Shown here one piece after another: positions 1-6,509 of a stretch of 29,154 nt of DNA. The notes under the pieces were generated by a model. That model did not search any database. It was not told the DNA's origin and saw nothing but the letters and a program-made list of their open reading frames with translations. The position numbers and the translations under genes are program-made. Every line of letters begins with the position of its first letter. Within the stretch, counting starts at the first letter, position 1. The stretch comes from Bacillota bacterium (GTDB lineage Bacteria > Bacillota > Clostridia > Christensenellales > Borkfalkiaceae), in the NCBI GenBank assembly GCA_019423125.1, contig JAHZBZ010000019.1, positions 1 to 29,154 on the forward strand, in the 5' to 3' direction.

Positions 1-495
1 ATACTGAAAGTCCATACCATATACCTTATAGCTCACCGCCACATAGCAGGCAAAACGCAGCAGCGGCTCCGGGACCTGCTCTGCACGAATGCCTGGTTTC
101 AGGGAATACTCCCGATCCCAAAAGTGATCATCTTCATTGCCTGTCACAATAAAATACTTCTCCTGTAACTCCCGTTTCAGCATATCAAGTAAATGGTAGT
201 CAATTTCACCCCACCGGCTCTGGCGGCGCAGGTTTTCGCTGAAAGCAATGGCCTTTTCCGCGTCAAGGGTCTCGGCCTGCTGCGCTTCGGTCCATTTTCT
301 CACCAGAGCATGCACCTCAAAGGGCGCACCTTCACTGCTGACCACTACCGGAGGCCAAAGAGAATCTAATCGGGTAATCCTGCCGTCAATGGCATCCTGG
401 ATGCATTGATCAAAGAGCGGTTGCAGCTCCTCCTGTACCTCGGGCTTCATCCAATAACAGCGCCCGTCCGCACTGTTTCGCTTTGGTAAATTCAT
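1..495 (-). CDS. Unrecognised protein, 3' end outside the window
   Basis: The reading frame starts at an ATG (495-493) and stays open through 165 codons to the window edge, so the C-terminus is missing. A good ribosome site (GGAGG) lies 7 bases before the start. The product looks soluble, rich in Trp, Glu and Arg, with no membrane segment. It begins MNLPKRNSADGR and contains a WGEIDYHLLDMLK stretch. I do not recognise the family. Its DNA is AT-richer than the genes beyond about 1650, and it lies beside a broken WYL regulator and the rlmD 3' end, so I infer it belongs to an integrated element. Its promoter would be in 500-620, but I see no convincing one. Confidence 0.7.
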   Translation of the reverse strand, partial: MNLPKRNSADGRCYWMKPEVQEELQPLFDQCIQDAIDGRITRLDSLWPPVVVSSEGAPFEVHALVRKWTEAQQAETLDAEKAIAFSENLRRQSRWGEIDYHLLDMLKRELQEKYFIVTGNEDDHFWDREYSLKPGIRAEQVPEPLLRFACYVAVSYKVYGMDFQY

Positions 496-837
496 TTGAT
501 TGCCTCCTTTTAAGTTTGCTGATTTTTCTCCTTTTCTCACAAAATAAAAATACCCTGCGTCATTCACAACAAGGCGTGAAAGGACGCAAGGCTAAACAGA
601 CCACATCAAAATCAAATGCAGCTTTACCTTGAGTGTCATATTCTGTTATTAAAATTTGTGTCAAATTTTTATGTATATCTAAACCCATTAAGCGGGAATT
701 ACTGATATTTGTTTGGTTGATAAGCATAAAAATATTTTCCTTTTTTAATCAAACATATATCTACCCATATTCTAAATTATACCATATCTTCCCCTGCAAT
801 GCAAGCCCTTATAAAAAAATCACATACCAAACGCGAT
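496..837. other. AT-rich non-coding stretch
   Basis: No reading frame here has a ribosome site or family resemblance. The only structure I see is an interrupted inverted repeat at 556-588. The rest is low-complexity AT-rich sequence, in sharp contrast with the GC-rich genes to the right, and fits the end of a mobile element or its decayed remains. Confidence 0.5.
541..588 (-). terminator. Possible intrinsic terminator
   Basis: Read on the minus strand, TGCGTC/GACGCA (outer) and TTCAC/GTGAA (inner) pair around a GC-containing loop. T-rich sequence (GGGTATTTTTATTTTG) follows. It could end transcription coming from the WYL remnant, or be a leader hairpin of the partial gene at 1-495. The stem is interrupted, so the call is weak. 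Confidence 0.35.
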
Positions 838-1091
838 TTACTCTATTTTTGCCAAAATCCCTGTAATAAACTCTTTGAACTGTTGCCGTATAGATTTTGG
901 CTCTATAATTTTAACTTGCCCTTCAAAGGTCGACAACCATGCGAAAAAAGTTTTACTTACTCTGACTGTTGTATTTATGATATACCCACTATCAACGCTT
1001 ACAGGTATTATATCCCCGAATCGTTCTTTTGCCACATAAATCAAATCTCTTGTGCTAAACTGTTTATGGTATTAGATGAGTCTTTCATTTT
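838..1091 (-). pseudogene. Remnant of a WYL-domain transcriptional regulator
   Basis: The frame from about 1044 to 838 encodes a typical C-terminal end of a WYL-domain regulator. It has a VRVSKTFFAWLSTF stretch, then GQVKIIEP, then a charged helix ending in ILAKIE, which parallels the family pattern of a beta strand, a W-hxSFG segment, xVEVLEP and a terminal helix. The N-terminal winged helix and most of the WYL domain are absent. Upstream, an ATG at about 1076 behind a GGAGG site opens a 15-codon frame (MKDSSNTINSLAQEI) that hits a stop, while the WYL frame continues in another phase. This is a truncated and frameshifted gene. WYL regulators are common on mobile and defence islands. Confidence 0.6.
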
Positions 1092-1097
1092 AATATC

Positions 1098-1165
1098 CTC
1101 CGATTGTGTTTCCTTTTTCTGACTGGCAGGTCAGTTCTTATTTTACACAATCGGAGTCTTTTTTT
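1098..1165 (+). terminator. Nested inverted repeat with T-run (terminator-like)
   Basis: A perfect 12-bp inverted repeat (CTCCGATTGTGT at 1098-1109 with ACACAATCGGAG at 1145-1156) encloses a second hairpin (CTGAC/GTCAG, 1119-1134). Seven T residues follow at 1159-1165. On the plus strand this looks like an intrinsic terminator. On the minus strand the same repeat lies over the ribosome site of the WYL remnant, so it could instead have been an operator or a translation-control hairpin. Confidence 0.5.
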
Positions 1166-1193
1166 CAAGGCTCATCGGTAAACCTCTTTCCTA

Positions 1194-1217
1194 CCCCGCG
1201 ACTATCGCGGGGTTTTT
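1194..1217 (+). terminator. Intrinsic terminator
   Basis: CCCCGCG (1194-1200), loop ACTAT, CGCGGGG (1206-1212), then TTTTT. This is a compact, textbook plus-strand terminator. No intact plus-strand gene lies before it in the window, which suggests its gene has been lost or lay on the integrated element. Confidence 0.75.
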
Positions 1218-1223
1218 GTTATA

Positions 1224-1256
1224 CAAAAAAAGCAGATCGCTTTTCAACGATCTGCT
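1224..1256 (-). terminator. Intrinsic terminator of the trpS-rlmD operon
   Basis: On the minus strand, AGCAGATCG pairs with CGATCTGCT (arms 1248-1256 and 1231-1239) around a TTGAAAAG loop and is followed by seven T. It lies 20 bases after the rlmD stop codon, where an operon terminator is expected. Confidence 0.85.
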
Positions 1257-1275
1257 TCATATATTCTACTTGTTT

Positions 1276-3006
1276 TCAAATAAAATCAAAATGAGCCAGA
1301 GTTTCCTTGATTGCCGCTACCATCCGCTTGGTAGGATGCGGTCTCGGATGTTTTAATTCCTCTACTACATTGGGAGCATCATACATCGGCAAGCCCAAAC
1401 TTCTTTTCACTTCTGCAATGTACGCCGTATGCACTTTGAAGCCATAATTCTCTTCAATGTACTGCTGTATCATCTTATAAGTTACTTTCTCTTTCGGCTT
1501 ACGCGCTTCCGCTCGTTTTTCTACTTCTTTCAGAGAGATTTGCCCCTCCCCTTCGCCGAACTCAATATTTACGCTGATATGACTGTCCGGTTCTTTGTGG
1601 GACAAAAGAACCAGCGTCTCAACGTGTTTTGTCTGCGGGAACATGTCGAAGGGCTGGACGGAAACGATGCGATAATATCCGTCAAGGCCTTCGGCCGTGT
1701 ATGCGGCGTTCTTTTTCAGCTCGCCGTCCTGTTCGGTCAGCGCGCCCGTCAGAATGCCCACGTCGCGCGCCATCGTCGCGGGATTACACGAGATGATCGC
1801 GACCGTGCGGATGCCCGATCCGAGGATCGCCCGCACCGTGGCGCGGTCGATGCCCTTGCGCGGCGGGTCGCACACGAGGAACACGTCCTGCCCGTTCAGA
1901 TACCGCAACAGTTCGGGGAGCCTGTCCTCCACCCTGCCGCACAGATTCGTCACGCGGCCCTCCAGCTTGTTCGCCTCGACGAGCTCGTCCGCGCATTCGA
2001 CCGCCTCGCGCACCGATTCGATGCCGTATGCCTTGCCGAGCTGCTTTGCGAGCATCGCCGTGAGCAGTCCGCCGCCGCTGTATGCGTCAACAGCGACGTG
2101 CGCGCCGCTCTCCGCGGCGTATTTCGCACAGCGCTCGTATAGCTTTCTGCACACGTTTCGGTTGACCTGCAAAAATGTGTTCGGGCCCGCCTCGAAGCGG
2201 ATGCCGCACTCGTGCGCGGAATACCGCCCCTCGCCGTACAGCAGGCGGAAATGCTCGCCGAAAACGCCGTTGCCCTGTCCGGGATTGACGTTGTGCCAGA
2301 GCGAAAAACTCTTGAACTTATAATTTAAAAGGGAGATCAGCCTGTCCGCGCGCGGCAAAAGTTCCTTTGCCGTGACCGCCGTGATGATGAAATTCCCGTC
2401 CACCTCGCGCACGACGATGTGCCGCAGGTTTCCGCTCCCCGTCAACTCGTCATAGCCGCGCACGCCGCAACTCGTCATGTACTCGCCGAACGCGGTCACG
2501 ACGTCCTTTGCCCACGTCGGGTGGATGGGGCAATCTGCGATGGGCACGATGCGGTGGGTGCGCTCGGCGTAAAATCCGATGACGCTGTTCCCCGTCTTGT
2601 CGATGCCGACGGGGATCTGCAATTTGTTTCTGTATTCGAACTGGTTGTCGCTCTTGACCGTGAGCGGGACGGCGATCTCGATGCCCGCGATCTTGCGCAG
2701 GGTGTCGGCGACCGTCTTGCTCTTGAGCTTGAGCTGGGCGCCGTAGCGCAGGTGCTGAAGCTGACAGCCGCCGCAGCGGGTGAACAGCGCACAGCGCGGG
2801 CGCACGCGCTCGTCCGCGGGAGTCAGGATCTCCAGGGCCTTCGCATAGCCGACCTTGCCCTTCACCTTGAGCGCGCGGAACTTGACTTTCTCCCCAACGG
2901 CGGTGAACGGCGCAAAGAACACCGTTCCGTCTCTATGTACGATCCCCTCACCGTTGCTGCCGAGCGACTCGACCGTGCCGGTGAATTCATCATTTTTTTG
3001 CGTCAT
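1276..3006 (-). CDS. rlmD: 23S rRNA (uracil-C5) methyltransferase, RlmD/RumA type, with C-terminal extension
   Basis: SAM-dependent enzyme that makes 5-methyluridine in 23S rRNA. An N-terminal TRAM domain is followed by Fe-S cluster cysteines in the C-x5-C-x2-C pattern (about residues 72, 78, 81; a later CPIHP supplies the fourth). Family motifs DPPRKGID and SCNPATMARD, with the catalytic Cys, are present. The conserved HVETLVLLS end of the family falls near residue 461. About 110 further residues follow, a domain with KVHTAYIAEVKR and LGLPMYDAPN stretches that I recognise from clostridial RlmD proteins and from methylases on conjugative elements. This 3' part is visibly AT-richer. I chose the ATG at 3006 because GGAG lies 6 bases before it; an ATG at 3018 is also in frame. 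The start overlaps the preceding gene by 17 bases. Confidence 0.93.
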   Translation of the reverse strand: MTQKNDEFTGTVESLGSNGEGIVHRDGTVFFAPFTAVGEKVKFRALKVKGKVGYAKALEILTPADERVRPRCALFTRCGGCQLQHLRYGAQLKLKSKTVADTLRKIAGIEIAVPLTVKSDNQFEYRNKLQIPVGIDKTGNSVIGFYAERTHRIVPIADCPIHPTWAKDVVTAFGEYMTSCGVRGYDELTGSGNLRHIVVREVDGNFIITAVTAKELLPRADRLISLLNYKFKSFSLWHNVNPGQGNGVFGEHFRLLYGEGRYSAHECGIRFEAGPNTFLQVNRNVCRKLYERCAKYAAESGAHVAVDAYSGGGLLTAMLAKQLGKAYGIESVREAVECADELVEANKLEGRVTNLCGRVEDRLPELLRYLNGQDVFLVCDPPRKGIDRATVRAILGSGIRTVAIISCNPATMARDVGILTGALTEQDGELKKNAAYTAEGLDGYYRIVSVQPFDMFPQTKHVETLVLLSHKEPDSHISVNIEFGEGEGQISLKEVEKRAEARKPKEKVTYKMIQQYIEENYGFKVHTAYIAEVKRSLGLPMYDAPNVVEELKHPRPHPTKRMVAAIKETLAHFDFI

Positions 3007-3697
3007 TGCCTTCTCCATCTTCTCTCATAAAAGGACGATCTTGCCGTGTATCGCCTCCGTCCTCTCCGTTTTTTTTCTCATTTTCATTTTTATTTTCCTC
3101 CCCGAGCTCGGGAAAAATGTTCTCCGCCGTATGCTCTGCGTCGGACGAAGAGGCAGGAGGTCCGCCGCGTTTTCCGCGGTCCGCCCTGGAAACATAATAA
3201 TCCACGATCTTCTGACAGCGCCCGCTCCCGAGGTCGATGACGACCGCGCAGACCGCACCGCCGAGCAGAAGAATGAGCCAGATGTACTTTTCCGCCCATT
3301 CGGGCACCTCGAACAACCCCTGAAAGAGCAGCCAGGTCAGACACAGCGTCCCGTCCAGCCACGCGATCTTGACGGGCATTCCGATCCAGCGCGGGATGCG
3401 GAAGCGCTCCTGCAAAGAATTTGCGAGCGGAAGCAGACCGAAGAACACGAGAAAGGGAAAGAGTTTGTAAAAACCCGCGACGCCGCCGCCGATCGCGAAC
3501 ACCAGAAGGCAGGTCGCCGCATATGCCAGGAAGCCGCCGACATAGAATTTTCGGGAAAGCGGCAACATCAGCGCGATGGTCGCAAAGACATAGCCCGCGA
3601 TCAGAAAAAAGGGAACGTAGATCCCCGCGGTGAGAAAGATCGTCGCCACCGCACAGGAAAGCGCGGCGAGCGCGACCTGAAGCGATCGTTTTTTCAT
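2990..3697 (-). CDS. Small integral membrane protein, function unknown
   Basis: 235 residues. The first 150 or so hold about five hydrophobic segments, beginning with VALAALSCAVATIFLTAGIY and including a GGGVAGFYKLFPFLVFFG stretch. A final segment (IWLILLLGGAVCAVVIDLG) precedes a hydrophilic, acidic tail of about 70 residues rich in Glu, Asp, Asn and Lys. I cannot name the family. It lies 13 bases after the J-domain gene and overlaps rlmD by 17 bases, so it is co-transcribed. The start has no clear ribosome site and may depend on coupling to the upstream stop codon. Confidence 0.75.
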   Translation of the reverse strand: MKKRSLQVALAALSCAVATIFLTAGIYVPFFLIAGYVFATIALMLPLSRKFYVGGFLAYAATCLLVFAIGGGVAGFYKLFPFLVFFGLLPLANSLQERFRIPRWIGMPVKIAWLDGTLCLTWLLFQGLFEVPEWAEKYIWLILLLGGAVCAVVIDLGSGRCQKIVDYYVSRADRGKRGGPPASSSDAEHTAENIFPELGEENKNENEKKNGEDGGDTRQDRPFMREDGEGNDAKK

Positions 3698-3710
3698 GGC
3701 CGTATGCGGC

Positions 3711-4337
3711 TCAATGGCAGCCGCAGCAGGTATTCAGGAAACAGTTGAAGAGAATGTTGCAGGCACAGCAGGTCGCGCACTGTTCGCAGAAAGTCCCGCC
3801 CATCTGTTGCTGGTCGTAGTCCTCTGCGGGACGGGAATACTCACCCTGCATCGGGCGGGGATTTTCCGCCTGCCGCCTGTCATACTCCATCTTCTCCTTG
3901 AGCTTTTCGTACGCCGTGCGGTATTTCTGGTTGGAGCCGTCCATCTGAATGGCGATCTCGAGCTGTTTCTTGCTCTCGTTGACCCAGTTCTTTTTATAGA
4001 AGACGACCGATTGCAGATAATGCCATTCGGCGGGGCGCTCGTTGAACGCGTCCAGCGCCGCCTGCGCCGCCGCGATGTTTCCCTCGCGCAAAAGCGCATC
4101 CACCTTCGCATAGGAGGAGGACTCGTGCTCGCGCGAACGGCTCTCCATGCGCGCGGTCATGATCTCGTTGTACGCGACGTCGATGCGGTTGAGCATGCGC
4201 GCCGCCTCGTTGCCCGCCTCCCCTTCGAGGAAACGCTCTTCGGAATACTTCTTTTTCAGTTCCTCGTAGCGCGCGCGGATCTCTTCGTCGGTGGCGTCTT
4301 CCGTGACGCCCAACAGGTCATAATACTGTCTGTTCAT
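3711..4337 (-). CDS. J-domain-like protein with cysteine-rich tail
   Basis: 208 residues. Residues 3-60 match a J domain (NRQYYDLLGVTEDATDEEIRARYEEL, then NRIDVAYNEI), but the HPD tripeptide that activates DnaK is missing: the loop reads KKYSEERF. The middle is helical with a TPR-like repeat (AALDAFNERPAEWHYLQSVV). The last 25 residues hold nine cysteines in C-x2-C-x2-CC-x-C spacing with a second CC-x-C group, suggesting metal or Fe-S binding or membrane anchoring. It directly follows the DUF5685 gene, a pairing I know from other Clostridia. A role as a DnaK co-chaperone is doubtful without HPD. An AAGGA-type ribosome site precedes the ATG. Confidence 0.85.
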   Translation of the reverse strand: MNRQYYDLLGVTEDATDEEIRARYEELKKKYSEERFLEGEAGNEAARMLNRIDVAYNEIMTARMESRSREHESSSYAKVDALLREGNIAAAQAALDAFNERPAEWHYLQSVVFYKKNWVNESKKQLEIAIQMDGSNQKYRTAYEKLKEKMEYDRRQAENPRPMQGEYSRPAEDYDQQQMGGTFCEQCATCCACNILFNCFLNTCCGCH

Positions 4338-4363
4338 TTTGCTGTTTTCCTTCGGCTCTTCGC

Positions 4364-5239
4364 CTAACTGATCCTCATTTTGCCGAGATTCATCTTATCT
4401 TTACATCCGCAGAGGATGCGGCGCGTCGCCGCGGGCATCCCGCGCAGGATGATGTTGTCGGTCAGATCGTGGTTGTAATAAAAGCGGATGTTTTTCAGAC
4501 TGTCCGCGTTCTGCGAAAAGATCGCCGCGAACAGGATATCGACGTTTTCCCTGTGCGTTTCCAGCATCTCCTTGCGCGAAGGCGCGGGATACGCCGCCAG
4601 AAAAGGATTGTAGTTCTTCTTTTTTAGATCCCTGTCGTAGTCGTCCAGCGCGTCGCTCAGGTACACCCATTTCCCGATGCCGTAGCAAAGCGTGCGGGTG
4701 TGCTCGGTCGCGTATTCGCCCAGGCAATAGTCGGACAGCTCCGCGATCATGGATGCAAACGGGTCGGCTGCGACGTCGGGGCTGTCGCAGTTCTCCTTTT
4801 CCAACGCCCGAAGCTGCGCCGTGCGCTCCTGTACGATGCGCACCGCCTCGGGATGCTTCTCGCGCGCCCTGCAAAAGCCCTTCCTGAAGAAGGCGCGCGC
4901 CAGCCTGCCCTTGTGCTCGTCCTCGACATCGTCGCTGAGCTTGTAATATGCGAGCGCGACGTTGAGACAGGCGATGGTCTGCGTGATCTCGTCGTCCTCC
5001 GCGATCGGGCGTCGGACGATCGGATGCAGGACGCAGTGCCTGTTTTCGATCTTGACGTCCCTGTTCTTTATGTTGTGCAGAAGGGCGGAGAAAAATGTCA
5101 TGTCGAAGGAAAGCGAAAAGCGCGCGCGCTGACCGCAGCAGCCGCCGATGCTCTTGCACAGCCCGCAGTACAGCGCTTTATACAGCACTCCGTCCTTGAA
5201 ATACAGATAGGGAATGTACGGCTGAATGTACCCGAACAC
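4364..5239 (-). CDS. DUF5685 family protein
   Basis: 291 residues, starting at a GTG 3 bases after the trpS stop with GGGAG placed 6 bases before it. The N-terminus carries the family hallmark YCGLCKSIGGCCGQRARFS (residues 24-42) and a later CVLHP (69-73). Two acidic motifs stand out: DDVEDE at 103-108 and D196, D199, D200, D202, D204 in a YLSDALDDYDRD stretch followed by KKKNYNPF. The second resembles the Asp-rich motifs of all-helical isoprenoid and terpene synthases, but no reaction is established. A CGCKDK lies near the C-terminus. It is cytoplasmic by appearance. Because it sits next to the Cys-rich J-domain protein, a shared metal-dependent function is possible. Confidence 0.85.
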   Translation of the reverse strand: MFGYIQPYIPYLYFKDGVLYKALYCGLCKSIGGCCGQRARFSLSFDMTFFSALLHNIKNRDVKIENRHCVLHPIVRRPIAEDDEITQTIACLNVALAYYKLSDDVEDEHKGRLARAFFRKGFCRAREKHPEAVRIVQERTAQLRALEKENCDSPDVAADPFASMIAELSDYCLGEYATEHTRTLCYGIGKWVYLSDALDDYDRDLKKKNYNPFLAAYPAPSRKEMLETHRENVDILFAAIFSQNADSLKNIRFYYNHDLTDNIILRGMPAATRRILCGCKDKMNLGKMRIS

Positions 5240-5242
5240 CGC

Positions 5243-6253
5243 TCACTCCCCCGCGTAGAACCCGACTTTTCGGTAGACCTTGGAGAGCGTCCTGCGCGCC
5301 GCGCGCGCCGCGTTCTCCGCGCCCTTTTTCATGACCTCGTTGAGGTAGTTCTTGTCCGCGAGCAGGCGCGTGCGCTCCTGCTGGATGGGCGCGAGCGCAT
5401 CGGCGACCGCCTCGCCGACCGCGGCTTTGAAATCGCCGTAGCCCTTGCCCGCAAAATCCCGCTCCGCCTCCGCGATGCTCTTGCCCGTGAAGACGTGGTA
5501 GATGGTCAGAAGGTTGGAGACGCCCGGCTTTTCTTCGGGCGCATAGCGCACCTCGCTCTCGCTGTCCGTCACCGCGCGTTTGAACTTGCGCAGGACGGTG
5601 TCGCGGTCATCCGTCATCGTGACGAAGCCGTTGACGTTCTCGTCCGACTTGCTCATCTTCTTGGAGGGATCGGCAAGGCTCATGATGCGCGCGCCGCTGT
5701 CCTTGAGGATGAAGGGCTCGGGCACGGTGAAGGTCGCGCCGAAGCGGTTGTTGAAGCGGAGCGCGAGGTCGCGCGTGAGTTCCAGGTGCTGTTTCTGGTC
5801 CGCACCGACGGGCACGAGCGCCGCCTGGTAGAGCAGGATGTCCGCCGCCATGAGCACGGGATAATCCATGAGGCCCATGTTGACGTTCTCCGCATGGCGC
5901 GCGCTCTTGTCCTTGAACTGCGTCATGCGCGAGAGCTCGCCGGGATAGGCGATGGTGTTGAGCACCCAGGCGAGTTCGCAGTGCGCGGGGACGTGCGACT
6001 GGACGAACAGAACGCATTTTTCGGGGTCGATGCCGCTGGCGATGAACAGAGCGAGCAGTTCGAGCGTGTTTTTGCGCAGCTGCGCCGCCTCCTGCCGCAC
6101 GGTGATGGCGTGCAGGTCCGCGACCGCGTAAAAACAGTCGTATTCGTCCTGCAGGCGCGAAAAATTACGGATCGCGCCGATGTAGTTGCCGATGGTCACG
6201 GCGCCGCTCGGCTGAACGGCGGAAAACAACTTGCTCTTTTTGATTTCTTCCAT
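5243..6253 (-). CDS. trpS: Tryptophanyl-tRNA synthetase
   Basis: Charges tRNA-Trp with tryptophan (class I synthetase). The 336 residues fit the bacterial family. The HIGH-equivalent TIGNYIG is at residues 20-26 and the KMSKS loop at 199-203. The VQPSG and DYPVLMAADILLYQ segments are typical of TrpRS. First gene of the minus-strand operon that continues with DUF5685, the J-domain gene, a membrane protein and rlmD. The leader is only about 42 bases, too short for a T-box, so tryptophan-responsive T-box control is excluded here. A GGGGAG sequence lies 14 bases before the ATG, a longer spacing than usual. Confidence 0.97.
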   Translation of the reverse strand: MEEIKKSKLFSAVQPSGAVTIGNYIGAIRNFSRLQDEYDCFYAVADLHAITVRQEAAQLRKNTLELLALFIASGIDPEKCVLFVQSHVPAHCELAWVLNTIAYPGELSRMTQFKDKSARHAENVNMGLMDYPVLMAADILLYQAALVPVGADQKQHLELTRDLALRFNNRFGATFTVPEPFILKDSGARIMSLADPSKKMSKSDENVNGFVTMTDDRDTVLRKFKRAVTDSESEVRYAPEEKPGVSNLLTIYHVFTGKSIAEAERDFAGKGYGDFKAAVGEAVADALAPIQQERTRLLADKNYLNEVMKKGAENAARAARRTLSKVYRKVGFYAGE

Positions 6254-6301
6254 AGTCTGTCGATATTCTCCCCTGTCTGATGCGATTTTTTATCATATTA
6301 G

Positions 6302-6330
6302 AGTATAGCATACCCCGAGGCAAAAAGCAA
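6302..6330 (-). promoter_or_regulatory. Sigma-A promoter of the trpS operon
   Basis: On the minus strand, TTGCTT (6330-6325) is separated by 17 bases from TATACT (6307-6302), which carries an extended TGC just before it. It lies about 50 bases before the trpS start and is the only good candidate for the five-gene operon. Confidence 0.65.
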
Positions 6331-6485
6331 ACAAAGTGAATGCCCCCCTTTGAAATCACCGCATTTATCCATTTTTTTTCACTTTTTTTTAATTTTTTCC
6401 CGCCTTTCGCACGCAAAACGCAAAAAAAGATACACCGACGCCCCGCCGAAGCGGGGCGCGCGGCAAAAAAGCGTCAATGCGGGGG

Positions 6486-6504
6486 AAAAAGGCGCACGGG
6501 CGCC
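6486..6504 (-). terminator. Intrinsic terminator after the ATPase gene
   Basis: On the minus strand GGCGC, loop CCGT, GCGCC and then TTTTT. It begins 5 bases after the ATPase stop. A second GC-rich hairpin (GCCCCGC-TTCG-GCGGGGC) follows at about 6440-6457 and may act as a backup. Confidence 0.7.
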
Positions 6505-6509
6505 TCTGT

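Noticed and set aside
1..1275. tRNA gene as the attachment site of the left-hand element
   Set aside because: I saw no cloverleaf-forming sequence here; the sharp change in composition is in the rlmD 3' end.
6254..6301. T-box leader before trpS
   Set aside because: The distance from promoter to start codon is only about 50 bases, too short for a T-box.
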